Assembly (NCBI RefSeq): GCF_002165575.1
Contig: NZ_MXQF01000018.1
Location: forward strand, 42,094-106,093
Length of the DNA: 64,000 bases
Source: Pseudoalteromonas sp. A601
GTDB taxonomy: Bacteria > Pseudomonadota > Gammaproteobacteria > Enterobacterales > Alteromonadaceae
Direction of reading: 5' to 3'
In this document: positions 19,255-28,620 of the stretch, piece by piece
Numbering within the stretch: the stretch's first letter is position 1
How the letters are laid out: every line of letters starts with the position of its first letter
The notes under the pieces: generated by a model
Seen by the model: the letters and a program-made list of their open reading frames with translations, nothing else
The model's database searches: none
What the model was told of the DNA's origin: nothing
Program-made: the position numbers and the translations under genes

Positions 19255-19905
19255 ATGAGTACCAAGGATAAAATAATTAAGACCAGCATAGAGCTGTTTA
19301 ACCAGCACGGGGAACGTGCGATTACAACTAACCATATTGCTTCTCATATGGGGATTAGCCCTGGCAATCTTTATTATCACTTTAAAAATAAAGAAGACAT
19401 TCTTCGTCATATTTTTGCGCTTTACAGTGAACATTTGCATACCCAATTTACGCCAGTAAGCAATGATAGTGATGGCTTTGTACAGCTCAGTGGCTATTTA
19501 GATGCGTTGTTTGAATTAATGTGGCGTTTTCATTTTTTCTACGACAATTTAGGCGATATCCTGTCTCGCGATGAAGTACTAAAAAAAGACTACATAGAAT
19601 TTCAGTCAGCCTTACTCATGCAAGTGCGTGGTATCATAATAAGCTTACGTGATAACGGCTTAATGGAGCTTGACGATGAAGATGCTACAGAGCTGGCGCA
19701 CATGTTAAAACTGACCGTAAGCTTTTGGACGCCGTATATTAAGGCACGTCGACTCAGTGGTGAGTTACTACAACAAGATATCTATAAAGGTATTTTAAAA
19801 GTGTTAGCGCTGTTTAAAGCTTATGCTGCAGAGCAAAGCTTGCCTAAGTTGAATCAATTAAAAGAAAAATACACCGAACTTGCACAGCAAACTCTACCGA
19901 CTTAA
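19255..19905 (+). CDS. TetR/AcrR-family transcriptional regulator
   Basis: A 216-residue one-component regulator. The N-terminal helix-turn-helix is textbook TetR: KDKIIKTSIELFNQHGERAITTNHIASHMGISPGNLYYHFKNKEDILRHIF (about residues 4-54), with the recognition helix at GISPGNLYYHF. The C-terminal ligand domain (FDNLGDILSRDEVLKKDYIEFQ...) is helical and of the kind seen in a family common in marine gammaproteobacteria. The ligand is unknown. It stands alone between divergent coaD and downstream thiI. Neither neighbour is an obvious target, so autoregulation or a distant regulon is likely. Confidence 0.87.
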   Translation: MSTKDKIIKTSIELFNQHGERAITTNHIASHMGISPGNLYYHFKNKEDILRHIFALYSEHLHTQFTPVSNDSDGFVQLSGYLDALFELMWRFHFFYDNLGDILSRDEVLKKDYIEFQSALLMQVRGIIISLRDNGLMELDDEDATELAHMLKLTVSFWTPYIKARRLSGELLQQDIYKGILKVLALFKAYAAEQSLPKLNQLKEKYTELAQQTLPT

Positions 19906-19955
19906 TCCAAACTAAGTTAAGCGGTACTTGTTTATTTCCTAGACGTTAGATTTTT

Positions 19956-19964
19956 TGCTATAAT
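19956..19964 (+). promoter_or_regulatory. Extended -10 promoter for thiI
   Basis: TGC TATAAT at 19956-19964 is a perfect sigma-70 -10 hexamer with the TGn extension, 53 bases before the thiI ATG. The -35 region at the right distance (TTCCTA) is poor, as expected for an extended -10 promoter. Confidence 0.65.
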
Positions 19965-20017
19965 CGCGCGCCCAGCACTTGGGTGCGTGAATTCTTAAAT
20001 TGCCAAACGAGTAAACT

Positions 20018-21475
20018 ATGCTTAAATTTATCGTCAAACTTCATCCTGAAATAGCCATTAAAAGCCGTTCAGTACGTAAACGTTTTACTAAAGTGTTAGA
20101 AAATAACATTAAAATCGTGCTGCGTAAGCTAGACGAGAAAGTACAAGTTAAAAACAACTGGGATAATATTTCAGTTGTCACGCTCAGTGACGACGCACAG
20201 ATGCGTCTTGATTTTATTGATTCTCTACAGCGTATACCTGGCATAGTGCAATTTATTGAGGTAACTGAAACAACCTACGAAAACCTTCACGACATCTATG
20301 AGATTGCCTTAGATCTTATCGGCCATACCATTGCAGGCAAAACCTTTTGTGTGCGCTGTAAACGACAAGGTAAGCACGACTTTACCTCTACAGATGTAGA
20401 GCGTTATGTAGGGGGAGGCCTTAACCAACATGTTGAAGGTGCGCGTGTACAGCTTAGTCGCCCTGAAGTGACAATTCGTATCGAAATAAAAGATGATAAA
20501 GCCTATATAGTTACGCAAACTCATTTTGGTATGGCCGGCTTCCCACTACCCACACAAGAAGATGTGCTATCACTTATGTCAGGTGGATTTGACTCTGGTG
20601 TTGCTAGCTATCAAATGATCCGTAAAGGTGCACGTACTCATTTTTTATTCTTTAACCTCGGTGGGGCGGCTCATGAGGTTGGTGTAAAGCAAGCCAGCTA
20701 CTATATTTGGAAACAGTTTAGCTCTACACATAAAGTTAAATTTATAAGTGTGGATTTCGAACCTGTTGTTGCTGAAATTCTTGAAAACGTTGAAAACAGC
20801 CAAATGGGTGTGGTGCTTAAACGTATGATGATGCGTGCTGGTAGCCAAATAGCCGAGAAAATGGGAGTTCAAGCTTTAGTTACTGGTGAAAGTATTGGGC
20901 AAGTTTCAAGCCAAACATTGGCTAATTTAAGCGTGATTGATCGTGTAACTGAAACCCTTATTTTGCGTCCACTTATTCAACATGACAAGCAAGAAATTAT
21001 AAACATCGCCCGTAAAATTGGCACCGCAGAAATGGCTGAAACTATGCCTGAGTACTGCGGCGTAATTTCGAAAAAGCCGACTGTTAAAGCAAAAATCCAG
21101 GTTATTGAAGCCGAAGAGCAAAAGTTTGACTTTGATGTACTCGATACGGTTGTTGCTAATGCTCGTATGATGGACGTGCGTGATATTGACGTAGAAGCAA
21201 AACAAGAGCTTAAAGAGGCTGAATCGGTTTCTGATTTACCCGTCGGTGCAGTGGTTGTTGATATTCGTTCACCTGAAGAAGAAGATGCTAACCCGTTAGA
21301 AATTAATGGTACTGAGGTTGTACATTTACCGTTCTTCCGTTTAGCGACTAAGTTTGGGGATTTACCACAAGATAAAGACTACTATTTATATTGCGCGAAA
21401 GGGGTGATGAGTCAATTACAGGCGCTGATATTACATGAAAATGGGTTTGCCAATGTGAAGGTATATCGCCCATAA
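20018..21475 (+). CDS. thiI: tRNA 4-thiouridine synthase / thiamine thiazole sulfurtransferase ThiI
   Basis: ThiI makes 4-thiouridine at position 8 of tRNA and supplies sulfur for the thiamine thiazole. The 485 residues have the full domain set: NFLD-THUMP at the N-terminus (KLHPEIAIKSRSVRKRF..., THUMP through about 165), a PP-loop ATPase with LMSGGFDSGVASYQMIRKG (near 187) and a C-terminal rhodanese domain (about 385-485). The rhodanese persulfide cysteine is in YLYCAKGVMSQLQAL. The extended -10 promoter lies upstream and a strong terminator downstream. Single-gene unit. Confidence 0.96.
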   Translation: MLKFIVKLHPEIAIKSRSVRKRFTKVLENNIKIVLRKLDEKVQVKNNWDNISVVTLSDDAQMRLDFIDSLQRIPGIVQFIEVTETTYENLHDIYEIALDLIGHTIAGKTFCVRCKRQGKHDFTSTDVERYVGGGLNQHVEGARVQLSRPEVTIRIEIKDDKAYIVTQTHFGMAGFPLPTQEDVLSLMSGGFDSGVASYQMIRKGARTHFLFFNLGGAAHEVGVKQASYYIWKQFSSTHKVKFISVDFEPVVAEILENVENSQMGVVLKRMMMRAGSQIAEKMGVQALVTGESIGQVSSQTLANLSVIDRVTETLILRPLIQHDKQEIINIARKIGTAEMAETMPEYCGVISKKPTVKAKIQVIEAEEQKFDFDVLDTVVANARMMDVRDIDVEAKQELKEAESVSDLPVGAVVVDIRSPEEEDANPLEINGTEVVHLPFFRLATKFGDLPQDKDYYLYCAKGVMSQLQALILHENGFANVKVYRP

Positions 21476-21494
21476 TAGTTTAGTTAATAGGTAG

Positions 21495-21521
21495 AAAGCG
21501 CGATTAATTCGCGCTTTTTTT
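21495..21521. terminator. Bidirectional terminator, thiI / panE
   Basis: AAGCGCGA (21496-21503), five-base loop TTAAT, TCGCGCTT (21509-21516), then a T-run to 21521. The eight-base GC-rich stem is strong. The A-run before the stem makes it symmetric. The TAA stop of the convergent panE-like gene lies in the loop, so that terminator overlaps its coding end. Confidence 0.85.
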
Positions 21522-22406
21522 ATGCCTTATCATATCGAGAAAATACTGATTGTAAGGCGTTTTAACGCCAACTTTTGCTCCCTGTTGGCAAATGTAGCCA
21601 CACATAGCATCGATTTCAGTTGGGCGGTTATGGGTAATATCCTGCTGCATTGATGAGTAGTTAAATGCAGTATCTGTCATCACTTGGTATGCTGTTGCTA
21701 GTGTATCCGCTAGATTGATATTGATACCTGACTTATTGGCAATAAAACACGACTCACTGAGTAAATTAAATACTTCAGTACTGAACCTAGGTGCTGTGAG
21801 CTCACCATTTTTAACATTGTAGTATGCACTTAACGGGTTAATTGCAATATTTATAAGTAACTTCTGCCAACGGATTAAAGCAATGTGTTTGCTATGACGG
21901 ATATCAGGAATGGCTGATAGCTGTTTAACTATATCTGGTAGACCTTGGGTTGCGATATCATTACAACTGCCTAAAATACTCTCACCATCGCCGGTATGTA
22001 CCACAGTATTAGAGTCAGCTTTGTAGCCTGCTAAGCGGGTGGTTAAAAAATAGAGAGCGTGTTGGCTTTTTAATTTAGTTAAAATAGCCTGTAGATCACT
22101 CATGCCATTATGTGATAAAACCAGCTGACATGATGGACTTAAGTAGGGGAGTAACTGAGCTAAAGCTTCATTTACTTGATATGCTTTAACCGCAAATATA
22201 ACCGTGTCTATAGGTTTCAATTGTTCTAAATTTTTATTGCTTAAAACATTAACATTGATGATTTTGCTTTTATCAGAATCTTGATAATAATATTGATTGA
22301 TTACTTTAGCTTTGCGAGAAATTAAGCTGATATGATTGTTAGCGCTTAAAAAGTGACTGTAAAGTAAACCTATTGCTCCATCGCCTACAATAACAATATT
22401 ATCCAT
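21504..22406 (-). CDS. 2-dehydropantoate 2-reductase family protein (PanE/ApbA)
   Basis: Ketopantoate reductase family: NADPH reduction of 2-dehydropantoate to pantoate in the pantothenate pathway. 300 residues from the ATG at 22406. The N-terminal dinucleotide motif is NIVIVGDGAIGLLYSHFLS. The catalytic lysine lies in VIFAVKAYQVNEAL, and the conserved LLINIAINPLSAYYNVKNGEL is followed by a C-terminal domain with NRPTEIDAMCGYICQQGAKVGVKTPYN. The frame could extend to a TTG at 22436, but the ATG aligns the Rossmann motif at the N-terminus as in the family. It overlaps the upstream VanZ-like gene by eight bases. Paralogues with other substrates exist, so I leave the symbol blank. Confidence 0.83.
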   Translation of the reverse strand: MDNIVIVGDGAIGLLYSHFLSANNHISLISRKAKVINQYYYQDSDKSKIINVNVLSNKNLEQLKPIDTVIFAVKAYQVNEALAQLLPYLSPSCQLVLSHNGMSDLQAILTKLKSQHALYFLTTRLAGYKADSNTVVHTGDGESILGSCNDIATQGLPDIVKQLSAIPDIRHSKHIALIRWQKLLINIAINPLSAYYNVKNGELTAPRFSTEVFNLLSESCFIANKSGININLADTLATAYQVMTDTAFNYSSMQQDITHNRPTEIDAMCGYICQQGAKVGVKTPYNQYFLDMIRHKKSAN

Positions 22407-22782
22407 GATTGGGTTTTTTACCAATATGAAAAGCAAATTTGACTATGAAGTAACTGGCAGCACCAGCAAAGTCAGCAATAAAGTCAGCCACAGATGCTTG
22501 GCGGTAGGGTAGCATATCTTGCATTACCTCAATGGCGGCACCGTAGCCTGCTAGCGTTAAGATTTGCACCCATAATGGAATTTTAAATGCTTTGTCCATT
22601 ACAACGGCAAGGACAAAAAAAATGCCAAAGTGGGCAACTTTATCAACATGTGGGAACAGATTGGCAGCGCCTTTGATTTCCTTGGCAAATAAAAAGGTAA
22701 AGGCCACTATACTGACTAAAAAAACAGCTTGGTAAACACGCCTAGTCACGATATATCCTAAATCGTTTAAAAATAGAGCCAT
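22399..22782 (-). CDS. VanZ-like family membrane protein
   Basis: A 127-residue protein with about four membrane segments. It carries the VanZ-family pattern: FPHVDKVAHFGIFFVLAVVMDKAF in the middle, and YGAAIEVMQDMLPYRQASVADFIADFAGAASYFIVK near the end, with conserved D-K-x-x-H-F and E-x-x-Q...R-x-x-x-x-x-D. VanZ confers low-level teicoplanin resistance in enterococci, but most bacterial homologues have no known function. It overlaps the start of the panE-like gene by eight bases, so the two are likely cotranscribed. Confidence 0.8.
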   Translation of the reverse strand: MALFLNDLGYIVTRRVYQAVFLVSIVAFTFLFAKEIKGAANLFPHVDKVAHFGIFFVLAVVMDKAFKIPLWVQILTLAGYGAAIEVMQDMLPYRQASVADFIADFAGAASYFIVKFAFHIGKKPNHG

Positions 22783-22893
22783 AGTATATCAAACAAATTT
22801 AGTATCGCACCTGAACGAAACACAGAAATATGTAAAGATTTATAAAATAGGCGGTATAATATATAAATTAAAAAATCTTGTTAGGAGAGACTA

Positions 22894-23376
22894 ATGCCTT
22901 CTTTTGATATTGTATCTGAAGTAGAAATGAATGAAGCACAAAACGCTGTTGATAATGCAAAACGTGAACTAGACACTCGTTTTGATTTTAGAGGTGTTGA
23001 TGCATCAATTGAGCTAAACGATAAAACCATAAAACTTAAAGCAGAAGCTGACGCTCAAGTGCTGCAATTATTTGATATTTTAGCAAACAAAATATCAAAA
23101 CGTGGTATGGATGTATCAAGCCTAGAGTTGCAAGATATCTCTCGTGCAGGAAAAAATGTTTTTCGTAACGTCGCTCTTAAGCAAGGTATTGAAAAAGACG
23201 TTGCTAAAAAAGTGGTTAAAGCAATTAAAGATTCAAAAGTGAAAGTGCAAGCTGCGATTCAGGGCGAAGAAATACGAGTGACAGGTAAAAAGCGCGATGA
23301 CTTACAAGAAGCAATGCAAGTCGTTCGTAGTGCTGAATTGGGGCAGCCATTTCAGTTTAAAAACTTTAGAGATTAA
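22894..23376 (+). CDS. yajQ: YajQ family cyclic di-GMP-binding protein
   Basis: A small cytosolic protein with two ferredoxin-like domains. Homologues in Xanthomonas and Pseudomonas bind cyclic di-GMP and alter transcription through a partner regulator. The 160 residues start with the family hallmark [37 protein letters not shown]. The end reads [45 protein letters not shown] good Shine-Dalgarno, TTAGGAGAG, lies ahead of the ATG. TATAAT (22855-22860) may be its -10, although no -35 is visible. It is followed by a very strong terminator. It is relevant to the several cyclic di-GMP enzymes in this window. Confidence 0.94.
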   Translation: MPSFDIVSEVEMNEAQNAVDNAKRELDTRFDFRGVDASIELNDKTIKLKAEADAQVLQLFDILANKISKRGMDVSSLELQDISRAGKNVFRNVALKQGIEKDVAKKVVKAIKDSKVKVQAAIQGEEIRVTGKKRDDLQEAMQVVRSAELGQPFQFKNFRD

Positions 23377-23427
23377 TCTAAGTACTGCGACAAGTTTAGG
23401 CGCTTTAAAACCTAACGATAGGTAAAG

Positions 23428-23461
23428 AAAAAGCCCCGTTGAGCAATCAGCGGGGCTTTTT
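23428..23461. terminator. Strong bidirectional terminator, yajQ / chemoreceptor gene
   Basis: AAAAAGCCCCG (23428-23438) pairs perfectly with CGGGGCTTTTT (23451-23461). Four more pairs, one of them a wobble, close a GCAA tetraloop of the stable GNRA type. Flanking A and T runs make it work for both convergent genes. Confidence 0.93.
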
Positions 23462-23478
23462 AATACTGTTTTATGACT

Positions 23479-25494
23479 TTAAACTTTAAACTCATCGACT
23501 GACAAACGTAATTCCTCAGCGAGCTTTGCAACTTCAGAGCTTGAAATATTAGTTTGGTTCGCCCCTTCAGCTGTTTGCTCGGCAATCGCTACGATTGACT
23601 CAAGACGTTCGCTAATTTCTTGAGACACTTGCTGTTGCTCTTGTGCTGCGGTTGATATCTCTTCACTCACGTCATGAGCTTGCGCGACAGCAGTAGTGAT
23701 AGAATCAAGAGCAGTATTGGCTAAATCTGATTGCTCAACACACGATTCAGCTTGTTGTTTGCCTTTGGACATAGCTGATACTGCTGCTTCAGCACCACTT
23801 TGCAGTGACTCGATCATTGCTTGAATTTCTTGTGTTGATTCTTGTGTTTTGCTGGCAAGAGAACGCACTTCATCAGCAACTACGGCAAAACCTCGACCTT
23901 GTTCACCTGCACGGGCAGCTTCAATTGCGGCATTAAGTGCGAGTAAGTTAGTTTGATCTGCGATACCACGAATAACATCAAGTATACTGCCAATAGAGGC
24001 GCTATCCTGATGTAATTTATTGATCACTTGTGATGCGTCGTCAACTTCGCGGGCGAGTTGTTCAATAGTTGCTTTGTTTTGGCTTGAAATACCTTTAACC
24101 CGATCCGCTTCTTTATCGGCATTTTTAATTTCTTTCAGTGCTTGTTGCGCACTGTTGCTAACCGTTTGTGAAGTACTGCTCATTTCGGTGGTTGCAGTTG
24201 CAGCTTGCTCCACTTGAGCTTGTTGGTTGCGAATTGCTTGGCTTGACTCACCGGTGATTGCCGATGTTTGCTCTGATGCAGCAGCAAGTTGTGTCGAGCG
24301 CGAAATAATTCCTTGGATCAAGCTTCTTAAACTGTCTATTAGGGTATTACAACTACGTGATAATTCACCAAACTCATCTTTAGCTGAATCATCTAAGCGC
24401 TGTGTCATATCCCCGCTGGCAACGATATCTAAAATGCGATTAACTTCAGCTAATGGTGTTGTTATCCGATTTACGGTGATAAAGGCAACCACAATAGCTA
24501 GTAAAGTTGCAGTAATCATACCAATCCATGTCCATAAATTGGCAGAATTAACATCGTTACTTACACCTTTTTGCAGCTCAAATGCCACGTTACTAGCTTG
24601 TTCTACAAGTTCATTGAGTTGTTTTAGCGCGGTGGTGGTGGCTTCATCAGCTTGTGCAAGCTCTGACTTTGTCATCGCGATTACGTCTATTAAGCGCTTT
24701 TTGTTAGCCGATAGGCTGTTGGTGCCTTGTATGTTTTCGCGGATAATCACTAAGTAATTATTTAAATCAGCAAATAAGTCAGGGTTATCGGCCTCTACAG
24801 CAGGTTTTAATAAACTAATACTACGCTCGACCTCTTCTAAATAATAGAGTTGTTCGTTTTTAACGATATCTAATGTATTTTGAGTTTGAACTGTTAGCAT
24901 ATCTGTACTGTTGGTCACTAGAGATAAAAAGTTATTCTCTAGCATATTAGCGGCTTGATAGGCGCGAGCATCATTTTCTTCAAGGCCATCTATATCAATA
25001 ATATCTAGCACCACTGAATTTGCATCTTCTGCGGCCAACTCTATTGTTTCAAGCTGAGTTCGGAGTGTTTTGTTAATTTCAAGCTCATCAGCTTTGTCGT
25101 TCAATAAGCCATCAACAGCTTTGATAAAGCTGTTGTATGTTTTTTGCACATCTTGGCTGTTGCGGTTTAATTGCGGGTGATCACCCACAATGCTTTGTAA
25201 CTGTGCCTTCGATTTAGCAAAGCGTTGTTTACGTTCTGTAATCGCGGTTTTGATAGGCGCTAGCTCTGCTGTTGAAGTAGTATAAAAGCTGGCTTGTGCA
25301 GCTTTACTCATTAATATAAATTCAACTTGAAGGTCTGAGCTTTCTTCTAATGCGGGTAATGATAACTGGTTTACCTGTTGTGAAGAATTGTTAATATTTG
25401 CAATTCTGAACAGTGAGTTACCCCCAATCAAAAGAAGCAATAGAGTGATGCAGATAAACCCACCCCAAATACGCTGGCTAACAGTTAAGTTCAT
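23479..25494 (-). CDS. Methyl-accepting chemotaxis protein
   Basis: A transmembrane chemoreceptor of 671 residues. TM1 is about 10-30. A long helical periplasmic domain reaches to about 315, of the extended helical-bundle type. TM2 is about 318-340 and HAMP about 341-395. The cytoplasmic signalling hairpin carries the highly conserved tip [47 protein letters not shown]. The C-terminus lacks a CheR-docking pentapeptide. I chose the ATG at 25494 because GGAA precedes it at good distance; the ATG at 25506 has no Shine-Dalgarno. No chemotaxis kinase genes are nearby, so it is an orphan receptor with unknown ligand. Confidence 0.93.
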   Translation of the reverse strand: MNLTVSQRIWGGFICITLLLLLIGGNSLFRIANINNSSQQVNQLSLPALEESSDLQVEFILMSKAAQASFYTTSTAELAPIKTAITERKQRFAKSKAQLQSIVGDHPQLNRNSQDVQKTYNSFIKAVDGLLNDKADELEINKTLRTQLETIELAAEDANSVVLDIIDIDGLEENDARAYQAANMLENNFLSLVTNSTDMLTVQTQNTLDIVKNEQLYYLEEVERSISLLKPAVEADNPDLFADLNNYLVIIRENIQGTNSLSANKKRLIDVIAMTKSELAQADEATTTALKQLNELVEQASNVAFELQKGVSNDVNSANLWTWIGMITATLLAIVVAFITVNRITTPLAEVNRILDIVASGDMTQRLDDSAKDEFGELSRSCNTLIDSLRSLIQGIISRSTQLAAASEQTSAITGESSQAIRNQQAQVEQAATATTEMSSTSQTVSNSAQQALKEIKNADKEADRVKGISSQNKATIEQLAREVDDASQVINKLHQDSASIGSILDVIRGIADQTNLLALNAAIEAARAGEQGRGFAVVADEVRSLASKTQESTQEIQAMIESLQSGAEAAVSAMSKGKQQAESCVEQSDLANTALDSITTAVAQAHDVSEEISTAAQEQQQVSQEISERLESIVAIAEQTAEGANQTNISSSEVAKLAEELRLSVDEFKV

Positions 25495-25551
25495 ATGAAT
25501 TTCCATAAAAGAGTAGTAATTAGACTTTATCGGCTTAATTGCAGATAAGTT

Positions 25552-25573
25552 AAGTAATTAAATTTAATTACTT
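25552..25573. repeat. 22-base perfect AT palindrome upstream of the chemoreceptor gene
   Basis: AAGTAATTAAA (25552-25562) is immediately followed by its exact reverse complement (25563-25573). It lies 58 bases upstream of the chemoreceptor start and 54 bases downstream of the apaH stop. TTAAATTTAATTA from its centre recurs at 25621-25633. It could be an operator for the receptor gene or a weak apaH-operon terminator. Confidence 0.45.
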
Positions 25574-25626
25574 TTAACAATTATTATACTAAATCTAACA
25601 GAAGAACGCCTTTTTTTCAGTTAAAT

Positions 25627-26442
25627 TTAATTAGATTTGGCAGAAATAACACTAAAGCATTGTTTATTTTTTAGCTCCATCAAAGTCATAGAGCCTCCCC
25701 ACACACAGCCAGTATCAAGTGCATGAATATTTTTAAGGCCTGTTTTTCCCTCTAAAGATGCCCAGTGGCCAAATACAATATGATTTTTAAATGTGCTAAA
25801 ACGAGAGTGGGAAAACCAAGGTATTATTGTGTTTGAGTCAGCAGTCGCCCCCTTACATTTAAGGTCTAACTGACCATCGACAGTTAGGTATCGCATTCGG
25901 GTAAAGTAATTCACAATAAATCGAAATTGCTCATATTGGGTTAGCTGCTCGCTCCATGAAGGAGGATGTTGGTCATACATGCGCTGAAAAAAGATTTGAG
26001 CCTCACTGCTTTGGTAGCACTTTTGGGCAAACTGAGCATGATTTAGCGCCTGCTTAATTGACCAGTCTGGGTTAAGGCCTGCATGAGATATAAATACGTT
26101 TTCTTGTTCTAGCCATAGCGCTAACGGCTGCTTTAATAGTAACTCAATATAGGCAGGGAGTTTTGGGGAGTCAAAAACAGTGTCTAATTTATCTTTAGGG
26201 TTTATCGGTTTACCAAGTAGATAACAAGCAATGAGGTGTAGGTCATGATTACCCAGTGTTACTGTGATGCTATTTTGGTTTTGATATAGATATTCTAAAC
26301 ATGCAAGCGAGTTTGGACCTCGCGCCACAATATCGCCTACCAAGTATAGGTGATCTTTACTCGGATTAAAGTCAACCTGTTGTAACAGGGCTTGAAACTC
26401 ATCAAAACAGCCCTGTAAATCACCTATCGCATAGTTAGCCAT
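25627..26442 (-). CDS. apaH: Symmetrical diadenosine tetraphosphatase
   Basis: Hydrolyses Ap4A to two ADP; it also removes Np4 caps from RNA in E. coli. The 271 residues have the phosphoesterase metal motifs YAIGDLQGCFDEF (D-x-Q/H), LYLVGDIVARGPNS (G-D-x-V-x-R-G) and ITVTLGNHDLHLIA (G-N-H-D), with VFISHAGLNPDWS and FGHWASLEGKTG downstream. All metal-binding residues are present. Last gene of lptD-surA-pdxA-rsmA-apaG-apaH, six bases after apaG. No clear hairpin terminator follows, only an AT palindrome. Confidence 0.96.
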   Translation of the reverse strand: MANYAIGDLQGCFDEFQALLQQVDFNPSKDHLYLVGDIVARGPNSLACLEYLYQNQNSITVTLGNHDLHLIACYLLGKPINPKDKLDTVFDSPKLPAYIELLLKQPLALWLEQENVFISHAGLNPDWSIKQALNHAQFAQKCYQSSEAQIFFQRMYDQHPPSWSEQLTQYEQFRFIVNYFTRMRYLTVDGQLDLKCKGATADSNTIIPWFSHSRFSTFKNHIVFGHWASLEGKTGLKNIHALDTGCVWGGSMTLMELKNKQCFSVISAKSN

Positions 26443-26448
26443 AGTAAA

Positions 26449-26838
26449 TTAATGCAAAATGTTTGGCTGAGCTAATCTAAACACATTAATAGGGGCATCA
26501 AACTCAGTGCCAAACTCATTTTTTAACGTGTAGTAACCTTGCATGGTACCCACGGGGGTATCCAGCACAGCACCACTGGTGTATTTATAACTTTCACCAG
26601 GCCCTATAGTGGGTTTTTCGCCAACAACACCTTCACCTTGAACTTCCACTTCTTTACCATTGGCGTCGGTTATCAACCAGTAGCGACTAACTAGCTTTGC
26701 ACTACATAAACTGTGGTTTTTTATGGTAATAGAATACGCAAAAACGTATTTATCAAGTTCAGGTTGTGATTGACCTTCTACGTAAAAAGTTTCTACGGAT
26801 ACTTTAATGGGCGAGCCCAAATTACTGCTTGTTGTCAT
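26449..26838 (-). CDS. apaG: ApaG family protein
   Basis: A small beta-sandwich (fibronectin III-like) protein of 129 residues, conserved beside apaH but with no firmly assigned biochemical role. The typical segments are [86 protein letters not shown] and the F-x-x-PIxVFRLA(Q)P end. The start overlaps the end of rsmA by 17 bases. Its operon position supports the call. Confidence 0.95.
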   Translation of the reverse strand: MTTSSNLGSPIKVSVETFYVEGQSQPELDKYVFAYSITIKNHSLCSAKLVSRYWLITDANGKEVEVQGEGVVGEKPTIGPGESYKYTSGAVLDTPVGTMQGYYTLKNEFGTEFDAPINVFRLAQPNILH

Positions 26839-27628
26839 AAATCCAATTAGCTATATCTATAAATTGTTGTAACGAAAGGCTTTCAGCACGAAGAGTAATA
26901 TCAATGCCAATGCTTGTGAGTTCATCTGCAGTCAGTAAATTAGCTAAGCTGTTACGCAAAGTTTTACGGCGCTGGTTAAAGGCTTCTAGGCAAACCGTGT
27001 TTAAGATTTTAACGTTTTTCGCGGTACGTTGATCTGGTTTTTTCGGTATCAAGCGAATAACCGCAGAGTCAACTTTTGGTGCTGGCTTGAAGCATTCAGG
27101 CGGCACTTCAACTACAGGCATCGCATTGCAATAATACTGCGTCATAACACTTAAGCGACCAAATGTTTTACTACCAGGGCCTGCCACCATACGTTTTACG
27201 ACTTCTTTTTGTAGCATAAAATGCATGTGTTCAACATTATCTGCAAATTCAAACAGGTGAAAAAGTAGCGGTGTTGAAATGTTATATGGCAAGTTACCAA
27301 ATACTTTTAGCTTTTTGTCATCACGTACTAAGCTTGAAAAATCAAACTTCATTGCATCGCCTTGATGCACGGTTAGTTTTGGCCCTAAAAATGGGTGCTC
27401 AGTTAATCGCTGAGCAAGGTCTTTATCTAGTTCAACAACGGTTAGATGACCACTTAATTCACTTACAGGCTCAGTGATGGCACCAAGACCAGGACCAATT
27501 TCTACAAGATTATCTTCAGGTTTTGGATCGATAGCGGTGACTATTTTATCAATAATCGATTCATCGAATAAAAAGTTCTGGCCAAAACGTTTACGGGCAC
27601 GGTGCCCTAAATGTACTTTATCTGTCAT
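26822..27628 (-). CDS. rsmA: 16S rRNA dimethyladenosine transferase
   Basis: RsmA/KsgA dimethylates two adjacent adenosines in the 3'-terminal hairpin of 16S rRNA during late 30S assembly. The 268 residues start [25 protein letters not shown]. The SAM motif I is [15 protein letters not shown] and the catalytic N-L-P-Y is in [19 protein letters not shown]. The C-terminal region [12 protein letters not shown] is also standard. It overlaps pdxA upstream by four bases and apaG downstream by 17 bases. Confidence 0.97.
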   Translation of the reverse strand: MTDKVHLGHRARKRFGQNFLFDESIIDKIVTAIDPKPEDNLVEIGPGLGAITEPVSELSGHLTVVELDKDLAQRLTEHPFLGPKLTVHQGDAMKFDFSSLVRDDKKLKVFGNLPYNISTPLLFHLFEFADNVEHMHFMLQKEVVKRMVAGPGSKTFGRLSVMTQYYCNAMPVVEVPPECFKPAPKVDSAVIRLIPKKPDQRTAKNVKILNTVCLEAFNQRRKTLRNSLANLLTADELTSIGIDITLRAESLSLQQFIDIANWIYDNKQ

Positions 27629-28617
27629 TGATTCTGTGCTTTTTCATGGGCGAGCTTAATTGCTTCGCGGATCGCTAATTCAAAACTACCCACTTCAGCA
27701 TGACCAGTACCAGCTAAATCTAGGGCTGTCCCATGGTCAACTGAGGTGCGAATAAAAGGTAAACCTAAAGTGATATTCACTGACTTACCAAATCCTTTGT
27801 ATTTTAGCACAGGTAAGCCCTGATCGTGATACATTGCAAGTACAGCATCTGCTTGAGATAGGTATTTATCTTGAAATAATGTATCAGCGGGCAACGGGCC
27901 AATTAAATTCATTCCCTGATTGTTTAATAACTCAAGGGTAGGCGTGATAGTTTCAATTTCTTCACGGCCTAAGTGGCCATCTTCACCAGCGTGCGGGTTT
28001 AAGCCACACACGAGAATACGTGGTTTTTCAATACCAAACTTAGTTTGTAAGTCATGATTTAAAATGCCGGCTACTTTTGATAAGCGTTCAACTGTTATAG
28101 CACGTGATACATAGGCCAAAGGAATATGTGTCGTCACTAGAGCCACACGTAAACCTTCAGTTGCTAACATCATTACTACGTCGGCGGTATTTGATTGCTG
28201 AGCAAAGTATTCAGTGTGGCCACTGAATGAAATGCCCGCTTTATTAATAATGCCTTTATGTACAGGCCCGGTAACCACAGCATCAAATGTGCCGTCCATG
28301 TTTTTCTCTGACGCTATGCGCAGTGTATCAAGGACATATTGGCCATTTGCATCATCTAATACGCCTAGCTCGACCTGTGCACCTAAATCAACTTGATGTA
28401 AATATACAGTCCCAGCAGGGCTGGTGGTGGCAGGTGCTGATTCATCAAATTCAATTAAGTTAATTGTTAAACCAAGCTGTTCAGCTCGTTGCTTTAATAA
28501 TTGGCCGTCTGCAATTACAACAAGTTGAGCAGGCCAATCATGTTGGGCTAACTTTAGCAGTAAATCTGGGCCAATCCCGGCAGGTTCACCGGGAGTAATC
28601 GCTATACGTAACGTCAT
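27625..28617 (-). CDS. pdxA: 4-hydroxythreonine-4-phosphate dehydrogenase
   Basis: Oxidises 4-phosphohydroxy-L-threonine toward 3-amino-2-oxopropyl phosphate for pyridoxal phosphate synthesis. 330 residues. The start is [19 protein letters not shown]. The metal and substrate region includes [41 protein letters not shown] and [43 protein letters not shown], with the zinc-binding histidines in place. It begins three bases after surA ends. PLP made here would serve PanP among others. Confidence 0.97.
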   Translation of the reverse strand: MTLRIAITPGEPAGIGPDLLLKLAQHDWPAQLVVIADGQLLKQRAEQLGLTINLIEFDESAPATTSPAGTVYLHQVDLGAQVELGVLDDANGQYVLDTLRIASEKNMDGTFDAVVTGPVHKGIINKAGISFSGHTEYFAQQSNTADVVMMLATEGLRVALVTTHIPLAYVSRAITVERLSKVAGILNHDLQTKFGIEKPRILVCGLNPHAGEDGHLGREEIETITPTLELLNNQGMNLIGPLPADTLFQDKYLSQADAVLAMYHDQGLPVLKYKGFGKSVNITLGLPFIRTSVDHGTALDLAGTGHAEVGSFELAIREAIKLAHEKAQNQ

Positions 28618-28620
28618 TTG

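Noticed and set aside
22855..22860. TATAAT before yajQ as a promoter
   Set aside because: No acceptable -35 or TGn extension at the right distance, so I mention it in the gene entry but do not list it as a promoter.
24227..24757. A 176-codon antisense ORF inside the chemoreceptor gene
   Set aside because: Shadow frame of a highly conserved receptor; the translation is an Ala/Ser/Leu mixture without domain structure or Shine-Dalgarno.
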